From Cadophora sp. MPI-SDFR-AT-0126 (taxonomy: Eukaryota > Ascomycota > Leotiomycetes > Helotiales > Ploettnerulaceae), in assembly GCA_020747065.1 (NCBI GenBank), contig JAGMVK010000005.1, positions 682,001 through 746,000 on the forward strand: DNA of 64,000 nucleotides, read 5' to 3'. Made by a program: the position numbers and the translations under genes. The notes beneath the pieces are model-generated. The model saw only the letters and a program-made list of their open reading frames with translations, was not told where the DNA came from and made no database searches. Each line of letters starts with the position of its first letter. The first letter of the stretch is position 1. Below are positions 24,637 to 36,494 of the stretch, one piece after another.

Positions 24637-27600
24637 ATGCCTCCCAACAGCAGAATTACAAGAGCTGCAGCCAGGCAAGCAGCCAGCTCTTCAGAATCGC
24701 CTGCTGCCTCTGTCGGAGCTTCCTCAGCTGCTTCATCCACTCGACAACCTCCTCAGCCACCATCTACAAGAAAGCGGAAGGCCACCGCGCGTGATACTTC
24801 ACCAGCACCTGAAAGCGAACCTGCAAAACCCTCATCTGCAAGACGAACGAAGCGACAGAAGGTCGTAGCTACAGATACAACCCCGCCTGCTCCTCCTGCT
24901 CCCCAAGCAGTTGCTCCATCTCGTCGAAAGAAGGGAAAGACTCCTGCGGTTATGTCGAGTCCTGGGTAAGGCATCACAATTCAGTTGAACCTCTTAAGTA
25001 AGTTGCTGATGATTTTGTAGTGATTCTGCTGGTCCTTCCAACGATCCCCCAGCTGTGGCCACGACATCTTCGAAGCGCAAATCTGCCAGAAACAAGAAGG
25101 GTGGTCAAGGTATGTCATACCGTGTTGGATCACGCTCTACTGCACGTCTAACATACACGCCAGCAGATACGACTGTCACTCCCAACGGCCGCCGATCGAA
25201 GAAGACAACCAGTTCTGGAAAGGATGGAGACAACACTGTAGACAATAGTGTGGATGAGAAGGCCCCGCCTCCTGGGAGCGATGATGCGAGCGATGATAAT
25301 GAGGACGAGGAGATGGAACGTCATTACGAAGGCCGAGACGATGATGACGATGATGATGATCCTTTCGGAGGCTTTGGTGGACCTGGAGGACCTCCTCATG
25401 GACTGTCGAGCACATTGAGAGCCTTGAGTGGCATGATGTCTGGGGTGTCTACGAGATTAAGGGACATCTTGAATAATTTGAAGCAAAAGGACGACCCATC
25501 GCTACAATTGATTGCCCTCCAAGACCTATCTGAGATCCTCCTCGTATCCACCGAAGACAACCTCTCCGGACACTTCTCCCCCGATGCTTTTGTCAAGGAG
25601 TTAGTTGCGCTGATGCAGCCATCTGACTTTGGGGAGGAGAATCCAGAAATGATGCTTCTTGCTTGCCGCTGCTTAGCAAATTTGATGGAGGCGCTCCCCG
25701 CTAGCACAGCTAATGTGGTCTATGGTGGCGCTGTCCCAGTCCTTTGTGCAAAGCTGCTAGAGATCCACTTCATCGATCTGGCAGAGCAGGCACTGAGTGT
25801 AAGGATCAAGCTTTTCTTTTGGCCCAGAATTGAGCTAACGATCTACCGCAGACTCTTGAAAAGATTTCAGTTGAATATCCTGCGTCAATCGTCCGTGAAG
25901 GAGGTCTGACTGCATGCCTGACATATCTCGATTTCTTTGCCACGAGCACGCAAAGAACTGCCGTCACTACAGCCGCCAATTGCTGCCGTAACATTCCCGA
26001 GGATTCTTTCCCAGTCATCAAGGATGTGATGCCCATTCTGTTGAATGTGTTAAGCTCAAACGATCAGAAGGTTGTTGAGCAGGGTTCTCTGTGTGTTTCA
26101 CGCGTCGTTGAGAGCTTTAGGCACCACCCCAATAAGCTCGAAGAGCTGGTCAGCACCGATCTTCTCAAGGCCATTCTACGACTCTTGCTACCCGGCACTA
26201 CCAATCTTATTGGACCAAATATTCACACACAGTTCTTACGAGTCCTCGCGTTCACAGCAAAAGCCAGTGCAAGACTGTCTGCTGAGCTCTTCAAGATGAA
26301 TGTTGTTGAGACCCTGTACCAAATACTCACAGGGGTTTCTCCTCCGGATGCTACAGAGGATGCCGCCTCGAAGTTAGATAGTGTGGTTGTTATGCAGGCT
26401 TTGATACACAGACCCCGAGAGCAGGTCATCGAAACGCTAAATGTCATCTGTGAACTACTTCCAGGACTCCCCAGAGAAATTGAGATCTCTCCAGAAGATC
26501 TCTTGGACGCGGACGCTGCATCGGCCGCGGCTACTACCTCCTCATCTGGATCCCGGAAGAAGTCCTCCAACGAGAAGCGTATTGAACTTCTCGAGGGTTG
26601 CAAACGCGAAGTCAAGCGGTTCGCCATTATTATATTTCCAACATTGACCGATGCATTTTCAAGCACCGTCAACTTGAGTGTTCGACAGAAGGTCTTGACA
26701 GCACAGATCAAAATGCTTTCCAACCTTGATAAGGAGATCTTGATGGAGGCATTGCGATCCGTACCATATGCTTCATTCCTGGCTGCAATCCTGTCTCAAC
26801 AAGACCACCCTAGTTTGGTAAATTACGCTCTCCAGGCAGCAGAGTTACTTTTGGCTCGTCTTGATGACATTTATCGATACCAATTCTACCGCGAAGGGGT
26901 TATCGCTGAGATTGCAAAGCTTGCCACTGCAACCGAAAGTTCAAAAGCTATCTCTGAGGACGCTCCAGCAATCGAGGTAGCAGAGCCTGCTGAAGCCAAT
27001 GGAACTCAGAAGATCTCCGAAAAGCCCAGTAGGGGTGCGCCAGGCGACGATGATGACTCCTCGGATGAAGATAATGATGACGAGAACGAGAATGATGAGG
27101 ATAACGAAAACGATGATATACAAGACGACATCAGTGCCTCTCCAAGCTCTCGTGGCTCTACCATGTCTCTTGACGGTCCACAGCAGCGCTTACCAGCAGA
27201 TGCTGGCGGCATGCAGCAACTCATTGTTCAGCGCGCAAAGAAATTCCTGGATGTACACGAGAATGAAAAGAATAGCAAGAGCATGAAGAAGAAGGCGACC
27301 AAGATCTTGACAAGTCTGCAGGGCTTGGCCTCCGATATTGAGGCACATTACCTGCAAGGAAAGCCAGGTGATGGAATCAAACTCTTCAGCACCCTCGCCT
27401 CATATTTCGATGGCGACGTCTTGGAGAGTGTCACGAGCGCCGAACTACTCAACTCGGAGGTTGTTCGCGTTCTGCTTGAGGTTTTCAGCAACCCAGACGA
27501 GAATTTGAGTAATGATGCTCGTTCAGCCTTTCTCGAGGTTTTCATGGGAAGAACTGTCGCGAAGAAGCCAAAGACTACGAGTGCCGATTCACCTGCTACA

Positions 27601-30565
27601 CCTTTCAGCATTCTCATCCACAAGTTGCAGGATCTTTTGAGTCGTTCAGAGCATTTCGAGGTCGTCACCGTCCATCAGAACACATTCGACGGAAATCGAA
27701 GTAGCGCTGCCTCGATGTTAGCGAAACAGATCCGTTTGAAGCTTGTAGCAGACGATGATTCCGAGATACCGAGACCATATCGCAACATCATGGTCTCGAT
27801 CCATGCCATTGCAACCTTCAAAGCTCTGGATGACTACCTTCGCCCAAGAATCAGCCTGTCTGAGCGACCTAGGGGCTCGAGAAGAGAGGGTCTCAGCAGT
27901 GCGTTGGCTGCTCTTGCCGCTGCAGGGATGCCCAATCCATATGCGCAGACAGGCCAAAGCCGGCTTGTGGAGCGTGGTTTGGCTTCCGCTACCGCTGCTA
28001 CTCCAACTGCACCTCCACCAACTACAACCCGCAGTTCACGAAAGTCGAAGCCCAAGACCAGCCCAGGAGGTGCTGCGGCTCCTAGCGGACCTTCGACCGT
28101 TGCAACTCCTCAAGACAAGACGGCTCGACGCTCCAGCAGACGTCAAGCTCAAGCAGAGACACCAGTCCCACCTCATATGCAAGAAGAGGATAGTTTGGCT
28201 GGTGCTTTGGAATGTGCAGATGAGAGACAGCTCACCGAAGATGAGGAGATGGAGGATAGCGCTGCCCTCGATGCTATTGTAGGCGATCTAGAGGATGATA
28301 TGGAAGAGGGGTCTCCTGCGGACCCTACTGCAGTTAATCTTGAGGTTGCCGCAGGTGGTAAAGTTACGGCACGGAAAGAAGACGGCACGCGTGTTGGTAA
28401 GTGCATTCCATCCTTAACGTCTCCAAGGTTCCCTGACCACATTGTCATCGAAAGCTCTGGGGACATCCAAAAGAAGAATTACTAATGTTTTCCCAGCAAC
28501 GCCGTCGCAAATGCCCGGAAGCAATCCACGTACCGCCTCGGCTCTTCAAGCTGCCGCTGCTCAAGCCGCTCTCACTACGCCAAGTGCTTCCTCGCGGCCT
28601 ATGTCTTATGCTGCTGCTATTCAAGCAATCCCCCAAGATTGGCATATTGAGTTCAGCCTGGATGACAAGGTGATTGCGAATGAGACCACCATTTATCGAG
28701 CTGTCCACAGCACATCAACCACGATTGATGACCAGAACAGCCGGAGTGTATGGTCAGCCATTCATCCAATCAAGTTCAAGCGTGTGCCAGGCCCTCCACC
28801 ACCCGAGCCAAGTTCTCTCACACAAGCTCCTGAAGTCGTGACAGAGACTACGGCATCTGGTATCCCAGCATCCTTGGACAAGCATCCCGCTACATCTTCA
28901 ATCCTTCGTTTACTGAATATTCTACATGCATTGAATGCCAACTTGGATGATGTTTTGGCCGAGAACAAGGACACTTTGAAGCTCAATGCGGAACCTCTCT
29001 CCCAATTCGTCAACACAAAGCTTACCGCTAAGCTCAACAGACAACTCGAAGAGCCTCTCATTGTTGCTAGCAATTGCCTGCCCAGCTGGAGCGAAGATCT
29101 GGCTCGTCTCTATCCGTTCCTGTTCCCATTCGAGACTCGACACCTCTTCTTACAGTCGACATCCTTCGGTTATGCTCGATCCATGACAAGATGGCAAAAC
29201 GCCCAATCTGCCGATGAGTCTCGCCGTGATCGCCATCGAGACGAGCGCCCCTTTTTAGGCCGGCTACAACGCCAAAAAGTACGAATTTCTCGATCGAAGA
29301 TCTTAGAGTCTGCCTTGAAGGTCATGGAGCTGTATGGGGCATCCCAAAGCATACTCGAAGTAGAATACTTCGAGGAAGTCGGTACTGGCCTTGGCCCGAC
29401 CCTGGAGTTCTATTCGACAGTTTCAAAGGAGTTCTCTAAGAAGAAGCTTAAGCTCTGGCGTGAAACTGAAGCCAACGATACTGATGAATATGCCTTTGGT
29501 GTACGTGGTCTGTTTCCAGCTCCTATGAGCGAGGAACAAGCCTCCAATGAGAACGGCAAGCGCATTCTCCACCTCTTCAAAATGCTTGGTAAATTCGTCG
29601 CGAGGTCGATGATCGATTCCAGAATCATCGACGTATCTTTCAACCCAACATTCTTCCGCATCGGTGACGAATCAACAACTGTATCCCCATCTTTGGGAGC
29701 TGTCAAGACCGTTGACCCACAATTAGCAAAGTCCTTGAAATTGATCAAGAAATACGCGGTTGCAAAGAAGGCCATCGACGAGAATCCAAACCTTACCCCC
29801 GCTCAGAAGGTCACCAATGCACAAGCACTGGAGATCGATGGCATGAAGATCGATGATTTAGGTCTTGACTTCACGCTTCCTGGCTATCCCATCGAGCTGA
29901 TACCTAACGGTGGGCGAACTGCCGTTGATATCGACAACGTTCAGCTGTATTTGGACAAAGTCATCGACTTTACCCTAGGTACTGGGGTTCAGAGACAGGT
30001 GGATGCCTTCCGAGCCGGCTTCACCCAGGTGTTCCCATATTCAGCCCTCAGCGCATTTACTCCCGACGAACTAGTAATGCTCTTCGGTCGCATTGAGGAG
30101 GATTGGTCTCTTGAAAGTAAGCATTTGAATTCCTACGACTCTTTGTTATTAGACTGACACATTCTAGCTCTCATGGATTCCATTAAGGCCGATCACGGCT
30201 TTAACATGGACAGCAAGAGTGTAAAGAACTTGCTTCAAACCATGAGCGAGTTGACGCTACCAGAGCGTCGAGACTTCCTGCAGTTTACCACTGGCAGTCC
30301 CAAGCTCCCAATTGGCGGTAAGCATCCACTTCCGTTATCCACGTAACGTCTACTAATCTCATTTTTAGGTTTTAAGTCCTTGACTCCCATGTTCACTGTG
30401 GTTTGCAAGCCAAGCGAGCCACCTTATTCGTCAGACGATTACTTGCCTAGCGTTATGACCTGTGTCAACTACCTGAAGCTTCCTGACTATACCGATCTCG
30501 ATGTCATGCGACGACGCATGGGAACTGCGATCAAGGAAGGGCAAGGCGCTTTCCATCTGTCATAA
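24637..30565 (+). CDS. UFD4: HECT E3 ubiquitin ligase, Ufd4/TRIP12 type
   Basis: Predicted 1,872-residue ubiquitin ligase. Exons: 24637-24965, 25021-25798, 25852-28396, 28497-30116, 30168-30317, 30369-30565. The N-terminal ~200 residues are Ala/Ser/Pro- and Lys-rich, then acidic. A helical armadillo-like region (LKQKDDPSLQLIALQDLSEI onward) covers about residues 225-600, matching TRIP12 and yeast Ufd4. An acidic patch, low-complexity linkers and then the C-terminal HECT domain follow. The N-lobe has EYFEEVGTGLGPTLEFYSTV, and the catalytic Cys is at about residue 1839 in MTCVNYLKLPDY. Ufd4 recognises N-terminal ubiquitin fusions and also works with Ubr1. One exon end (28397-28496) uses an ACTAAT branch point. 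This is the longest gene in the window and appears intact. Confidence 0.92.
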
Positions 30566-31326
30566 GCTGCCATTGTGAAGGTGACACACACTCGGACGGA
30601 CAGCGGGGAAAGCGAAGATTTTTTTACTTTTCTGCCCGTGATTTTATCTTAAGTTCATTGGCGCAAACATCATGGCATTTCATGTATTCACGAGCTTTCT
30701 TCCCCATCATGTTTTCGCCCCATCCACGGAATTTCAGGTAGTGGAACAAATCAAATTGCATGGAAGGTCGTTTGGGCGCAGTAACGTGGGAAATTCGTCA
30801 TGAAAGGTCGGGTCTTTTAGCTTTTATGCTTCACTAGATAGATGAACGAATCGAGTCATTCCCCTATGTCCTGGACTGCGTTCAGACTTTGATAATTCGC
30901 TGCCGGGGCTTGTGGCTGTTGTGACAAGTACATCAGAGAGTCCTCACACTTTGTTTCCACCAAGACTTTTGTCGAATTTTAAGGGACATTGTCTCGCACA
31001 CTTCAGAGTGGTCAAAGAAACCCTATTAGACTATTTTTGAAAACTAGTTCAAACCAATGATGAAGTTTCTTCGGAGAGTCAATGTATCATCACTGGCACC
31101 ATTTCTCCGGCAGTACTTTAATCCGAGGTCCGACATGACTTCACTGAAATGGTTTCGAAAGGTCTTAATTCCAGTATAAACAAGTATATCGCAATGACAA
31201 CCACTTTCGAATCTCCCTTTCACACATTCCCGCCAAGTACTACCCTACGTGGACCCTACCAAGACGTCAGTTAAGAATAAATTCTGGTCCCTATCCCGGC
31301 GCGCGCATTGGCGCATAAGTGGTGGG
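30566..31326. other. Intergenic region
   Basis: 3' flank of the HECT ligase and promoter of the Cue2-like gene. Nothing else seen. Confidence 0.4.
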
Positions 31327-32987
31327 ATGGAAGAGCTTCAAGCACGACTAATTGTATGTTCAAATAAGTATCATTTTGTGCAATATGCAATTAACACTTC
31401 ATTACCCTCTAGGAGGAGTACTCTCAGTCAATCGAAACTTCCACCCTCCTGGCCATTCTATATGACTACGATATCACAAATTCGACCGAGCTTACTGCTG
31501 CACGGACTATCCTGGACGTTCTGAAATCCTCTGCTTTGGAGGAAGAAAGTACAGGATTTGATCCCAGCGGCGCCAGTGGACCTGAGCCTATTCTTGAAGA
31601 CCAAGGAAGCCTGCGAGATGGAAATGATAGCCTGTCTACAAGTCAGCGAGGATCAAAAACGCAAACCGATGACACATCGTTCTCGCAGGGGCCTGGAACA
31701 TTAGACTTGGAAGGGTTGGATCTTGAAGGGCAAGAGAGGGAAGAGAATACCGGCAAGAGCTATTCAAGTGAGCTCGACAACCTCGACCAAGCGGGCAAAG
31801 AGCAGGCCTTGATCGGTATATTCCCAGCTCTCAAACCATTCGACATCAAATGGACATTGAAGAAATGCCAAGGTGATGCAGGTCTCGCAATCGACGAGCT
31901 GATGACTCAAGCGTTCCTCGAAGAGAGTGGAAGTCGTCATAGAGGTATTGATGCGTTTTCAGACAATGATGCAGCTCCTCGGCGGAAAGCCAAGGGCAAG
32001 AAGAAAAACGGAGCAGCCAGGAATGCAAGCAACCCGACCACCCCGCCAAGTCCCGTTGAGTCGCCTGTCGAGAGCAAATGGGACACTGCCAAGCAAGAAA
32101 TTAAGTACATCTCGGAGAAAACTGGTATCCCTGAACGGCAAGTTGCTTCTTTACATCACAAGCATGGAGGCACTGTTCGCGGCACTATCGCGGCTATCAT
32201 TCGCGCCCATGCCGAGATGAAAATCTATGAGGACGCTCCCGTTGTAGCTGTCGATGCCTATCGCTTACACCAGGACTTCCCTTCAATCCCAATTGCTGAC
32301 CTAGAGATTCTGTTGCATATCACCAATCATATCCAATCAGCGCGTGACCTTGCCAAAGAACTCGCTAGCCAAGTCAACAAGAAAAATTCAATCCTGCTTG
32401 ACATCCGAAATGCACCCATCCAGCTCGATCCTGAGTCTACAGCCAAGCCAAAACCTTTCAATGCAGTCTATCCCGATGGCCCTCACGATCACGCCAGCTC
32501 ATCTGAGGCAGTCACTCGCTACTCTGAATCTCGCAACCTTGAATTTGCTAAAGCAGCTGACGCATTTCGCAAAGCAAAATCCAACCCCTTGATGGGCGGC
32601 GCAGCAGCATATTATTCAGAAGTCGGCCGTACCTACGATGCGAAAGCCAAAGCAGCAGCCAGCCGAGCCGCGGACGCATTGGTAGCGAGCCAGAGCTCGA
32701 AGCTTGTCGTGGATCTGCATGGTATTAATGTTAAGGATGCGATACGTATCAGTCGTGAGCGGGTCACGATGTGGTGGCATGAGTATGGTGAAGAGAGAGC
32801 CGATGGAAGAAATGCTAAAGTGCCACCCTATAAGGTTGTCACTGGTGCGGGTAATCATAGTTCTGGTGGGGGCAAGTTGGGACCAGCTGTGGCGAAGATG
32901 TTGCTTAACGAGGGCTGGAAGATTCAAATTGGGAGTGGAAATAATATGGGCTTTTTGCTTGTGTTGGGGGTTTCGAGGAGAAGATGA
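31327..32987 (+). CDS. Cue2-like protein with CUE, DUF1771 and Smr domains
   Basis: Predicted 533-residue protein. Exons: 31327-31353 (9 codons) and 31413-32987. A CUE-like ubiquitin-binding helix bundle lies at about residues 131-180 (EQALIGIFPALKPFDIKWTL). A second helical segment around 225-275 may be another CUE-like unit. DUF1771 spans about 380-430 and the Smr domain about 435-533. The Smr motif VVDLHG (Asp443, His445) is intact, and the second motif reads TGAGNHSSGG at about 486-495. In yeast the same architecture belongs to Cue2, the endonuclease that cuts mRNA at collided ribosomes in no-go decay; a matching role is inferred. Many Smr proteins have a basic residue where Asn490 sits here, which may affect activity. 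Confidence 0.82.
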
Positions 32988-33333
32988 CGTGGGCATATGA
33001 TTTGATGCCTAGTGATGTTGGATAAGAAGGGCGTTTTGGACAACGGATGTTTTGGATTTCGCATTTGGGGGAGTTTGAGAGGTCTCCGGGCAGAATGGAA
33101 CAGATCCTGGACACCCTTTTGAATGCATGTGTGGTGTTATGGGTATAAGATATGGACTACTGTGTGAATAAGTTATGGACCACTATATGACCATTTTGAA
33201 ACATAGACAGATCTGTTAGAATGGGACCGGCCATAATTCAATATGATATATAGATCAGCACTTCAGACAGGACCAGATATTGATTTCATGCCGTTGATAC
33301 TCCAGAATATTCCAACTTTGATCGAGCGACGTG
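32988..33333. other. Short convergent intergenic region
   Basis: About 345 bp between the converging Cue2-like and P450 genes. It is AT-rich with repeated TTATGGAC/TATGGACTACT-like words near 33140-33190. No gene seen. Confidence 0.4.
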
Positions 33334-35074
33334 CTAATTACGACGAGTGACTTTGACCATAAGCTTTCCTACCAAATCTGCCACGCCAAAGCTCTTTGTG
33401 TTCGGTGAAAATTGTACCTGATCCATATCATCTGTCGGAAGCCGACAGTCAAATTCGTACCTTGAGAGAAGCGATGCCACTACTTTGTAAATCTCAGTAG
33501 TAGCGATATTCCTCCCAAGACACGCTCGATGTCCTGCGCCGAAGGGCATCAAATATTGAGATCGGGTGTTGCTCTCATCTAGCCACCTTTCTGGTATAAA
33601 CTTGTCGAGGTTCTCCCCGAACTCAATGGCATCATGGTGCAATACGTGACTGCAGATGCTAACGTCAGTTCCGGAGGGGACAAACTCACCAGCGATAACT
33701 TTGCCGCCTGGAGGAACGACACGCATCAAAGGTATCACGAAGACCGGGGACATTCTGAAACTCTCCGTCACGCATGCTTGAAGGTATGGCAAGTTGGCCA
33801 CATTGGCGTACGCATGGCATGAACCGTCATTGTGTATTGCCCCTGTCCTGATTTCATTTTGTAGGCGTTTCAGAACGTCCGGGTTGCGGAAGAGATGCCA
33901 TAGAAGCAGAGTGATTGTGGCGGCCGTCGTGTGTGAGCCGGCTACGATGAACCCGAAGGCTTCGGTCTGAATGTCTTTTATGTCTAGTTCGTTTCCTTTG
34001 GAGTCGTAGCCTTGGTCGAGTTCTTGCAGTAAGCGACCTAAGAGATCTTTCCTTCGAGACTTGCTTTGCACACGTTTTTCGACTGAGGTAACTGCCAGCT
34101 ATACGACATCTCAGCATCTTTAGGAAAGGAGATGATTGATCTCCGGGCTTACTGCGCGAAGACCTGCTCGGCCCCTGATCATTCTCTGTAGTGCTGGGAT
34201 AGGCAAATACGGTACAACTTTGTTGATGTATGGAATCAGCCAAGGAAGTTGGCCAGATGTTGTAGCCAACAACACCTTCATCGAATCGGTCAGCGTGATG
34301 ACGAATAGTTCTTTTGAAGATATTTTCTGTGTCTTACATGTTCACGAATAGGTGGCATCAAAGTAGCATCTCCACTTTCCAAAATGCCAAAAGAACCAGA
34401 AAATGCCAGCTCGCCGAGCACATCGAGCACGAAAAATGCTATCCATTCCTTGAGGTCAATTCCTTCTTCATGCACAGCCGCTTGATCGAGACGATGCAGC
34501 AATTGCCAAAGACAGCCATCCATAAAGGGTTCCATGGCGGCTACTGACTGTAGAGAGAAGCCATTCGAACAGGCTTTTCGTCGAGCCGAGTGCACTTCTT
34601 CGTCACGGACACCGAAGAGATTAGGTCGTAGAGCTGTGAACGCATCATAGAAGGTACTACCATATCTCTTTCAGCTCCCGAGCTTCCGGAGTATTGGTTT
34701 GGGCACAGTATGGGATGCAAGAAGTACCTTTTCGGAAATTCCCGCCCAGAGCCATATATCGTCTTGACAGCCGATGCATCACTGAAATCCAGATGATTAG
34801 GCCCGATACGAACGGTCTTGCCGTATTTGCGGTGAGCCTCAAGGAGAACATGCTCCAAATCGCCCACGTACACGTGATATACCTTCCACAGATTTGTGGA
34901 AGAGGCCAGGAAAGGGCCGGGGAAATGGGACAGCCGGTGGAAGAAACGATTTTGTACAATAGAGATGGCGATCCAGAGCCAGAGTAGGATGAGAGATAAT
35001 GTCAGCCAGCGGACACATACCGTAGCCCAAGTATTCGGCTCTGGATCGCTGGAATTATGTAAGAAAACGGACAT
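33334..35074 (-). CDS. Cytochrome P450 monooxygenase
   Basis: Predicted 517-residue microsomal P450. Minus-strand exons: 35074-34728, 34656-34338, 34275-34153, 34098-33334. An N-terminal membrane anchor (WLTLSLILLWLWIAISIV) and the hinge HFPGPFLA come first. Further on are the I-helix oxygen-binding motif AGSHTTA at about 316-322, the ExxR motif ESFR at 375-378, the PERW segment, and the haem loop FGAGHRACLGRN with the proximal Cys at about residue 456. The layout is of the fungal CYP type that oxidises natural products or xenobiotics. No polyketide, peptide or terpene synthase is nearby, so it is not part of an obvious biosynthetic cluster. Substrate cannot be predicted. Confidence 0.9.
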
Positions 35075-36494
35075 GGTGAGAGGTCTTTCTTGAAATGGTG
35101 GCTGAGAAAGTGTGCATAAAGAAAGAACTCACATCAGATCGCACTTAAGTAGAGTCCCACCGACGTCTTCCTTACGGAAGTTACGGCATGTGGGGTTCCA
35201 CATGTGTTAAGTTTGACTTTTGTCTAAAAGGTAAATTGAAGACTGCCATCACAGGGATGCTTCAATGTTTACTTGGGGTTTAAGCGACCCCACACCTACT
35301 CGGGCGGGGTGATAAAGCTCGGTAATACTATTTCCCCGCCCGTCTCCCCAACGGTTTAAATGTTAAATGTGAATTTCTGCGGGCGAGAAGCCTAGTCTTC
35401 AAGTTCTGAATGGCTAGGACACCTTGTCCGTGTCGAAGCACGAGCAAAAATCAGGTCTGTTGTAGAGGCAAGTGTTCCCTTGAATCAGCTGAAATAGTGG
35501 ATTGATACCCTAGAAGACTGCCTACACTGGAGCCAGTATTCCTCTGATATAATATTCAACCCAGGGATGTAGAAGTATGCAAGGAGGCGCTGCCATTCAT
35601 TTCAACAAATCGGCCAACCCATTGTTTTGGTACAAAAAGAGTCAGTTCTGTTAGTGTGAGTCTGGGAAGAGGAAGCTTTATTGTTTGTGTTGGATGGCGA
35701 TCCGATTCTTTGGTCAATGATGCTTTCCTTAACTCACCACGACTTGCCTATCCCCGTACTTTACTGCAAGGGTTTATGTACGCCATAGCGACCTCGGGGT
35801 TGCTTTTGGCTAATTGTACCTTTCGCAGTGCTGATGCATCGCCGAAGGTCCGAGCAGCTACAGTTAAAACAGTTCATCAACGACCCTTCGGCGTATGTTA
35901 CCAATCATGCAGCCTTTCACATTGAAAAAGAGACTATCTGAGATAATAGAAAGGTAAGCGAGGAATTAATTACCTGGTGTGGTCTCACAGTAGGTGTGGA
36001 GGAATCACAGGAGCTCGGTAGGTAGTATACTGTGCATTTTGGTGCTTGAATACCGCTGCTTAAGTTGACTTCAAGTGATGCGTAAGACTGAAATAGGACT
36101 TCGGCGACAGAAAATAAACTGAGTGACAGTTCCCCTCAGCCTTGTCGAGGATGGACTTGGATAGAGTCGGTCGAGGCTACCATTACAGATTGATACAGCC
36201 AAGCATCCCATGGAAAATGTCAAATATCAATAGATGAAAGATTTCATACATCCCGAACAAAAAAACGGAAGGAAGGAGTTGAAGAATGGAGTGAAATAGC
36301 CGCAGAAGAGAGGCGTTAGAGGCTAGAGGGGAGGGTCGGGCCAAGAGAACTAGCGCTATTCCGCTTTTGTACCAGCTCCCGCCAACCTTGTTCCTGCAGG
36401 TATCGGCGCCAAATGACGCCGCAAGAGAGCTCCAGCTCCCCACTGCTTTGCTTCCCCCGATCGCAAGCTGCCATGATATTGCGGGTTTGCTACC
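35075..36494. other. 1.4-kb divergent intergenic region
   Basis: Contains promoters of the P450 (minus) and Vps11 (plus). Frames of 80-90 codons on both strands show no family features. No RNA gene or repeat was recognised. Confidence 0.4.

Noticed and set aside
33334..35074. Possible secondary-metabolite cluster around the P450
   Set aside because: Its neighbours are Cue2-like and Vps11 genes; no synthase, tailoring set or pathway regulator is adjacent. The PhyH-like enzyme is 7 kb away beyond housekeeping genes.
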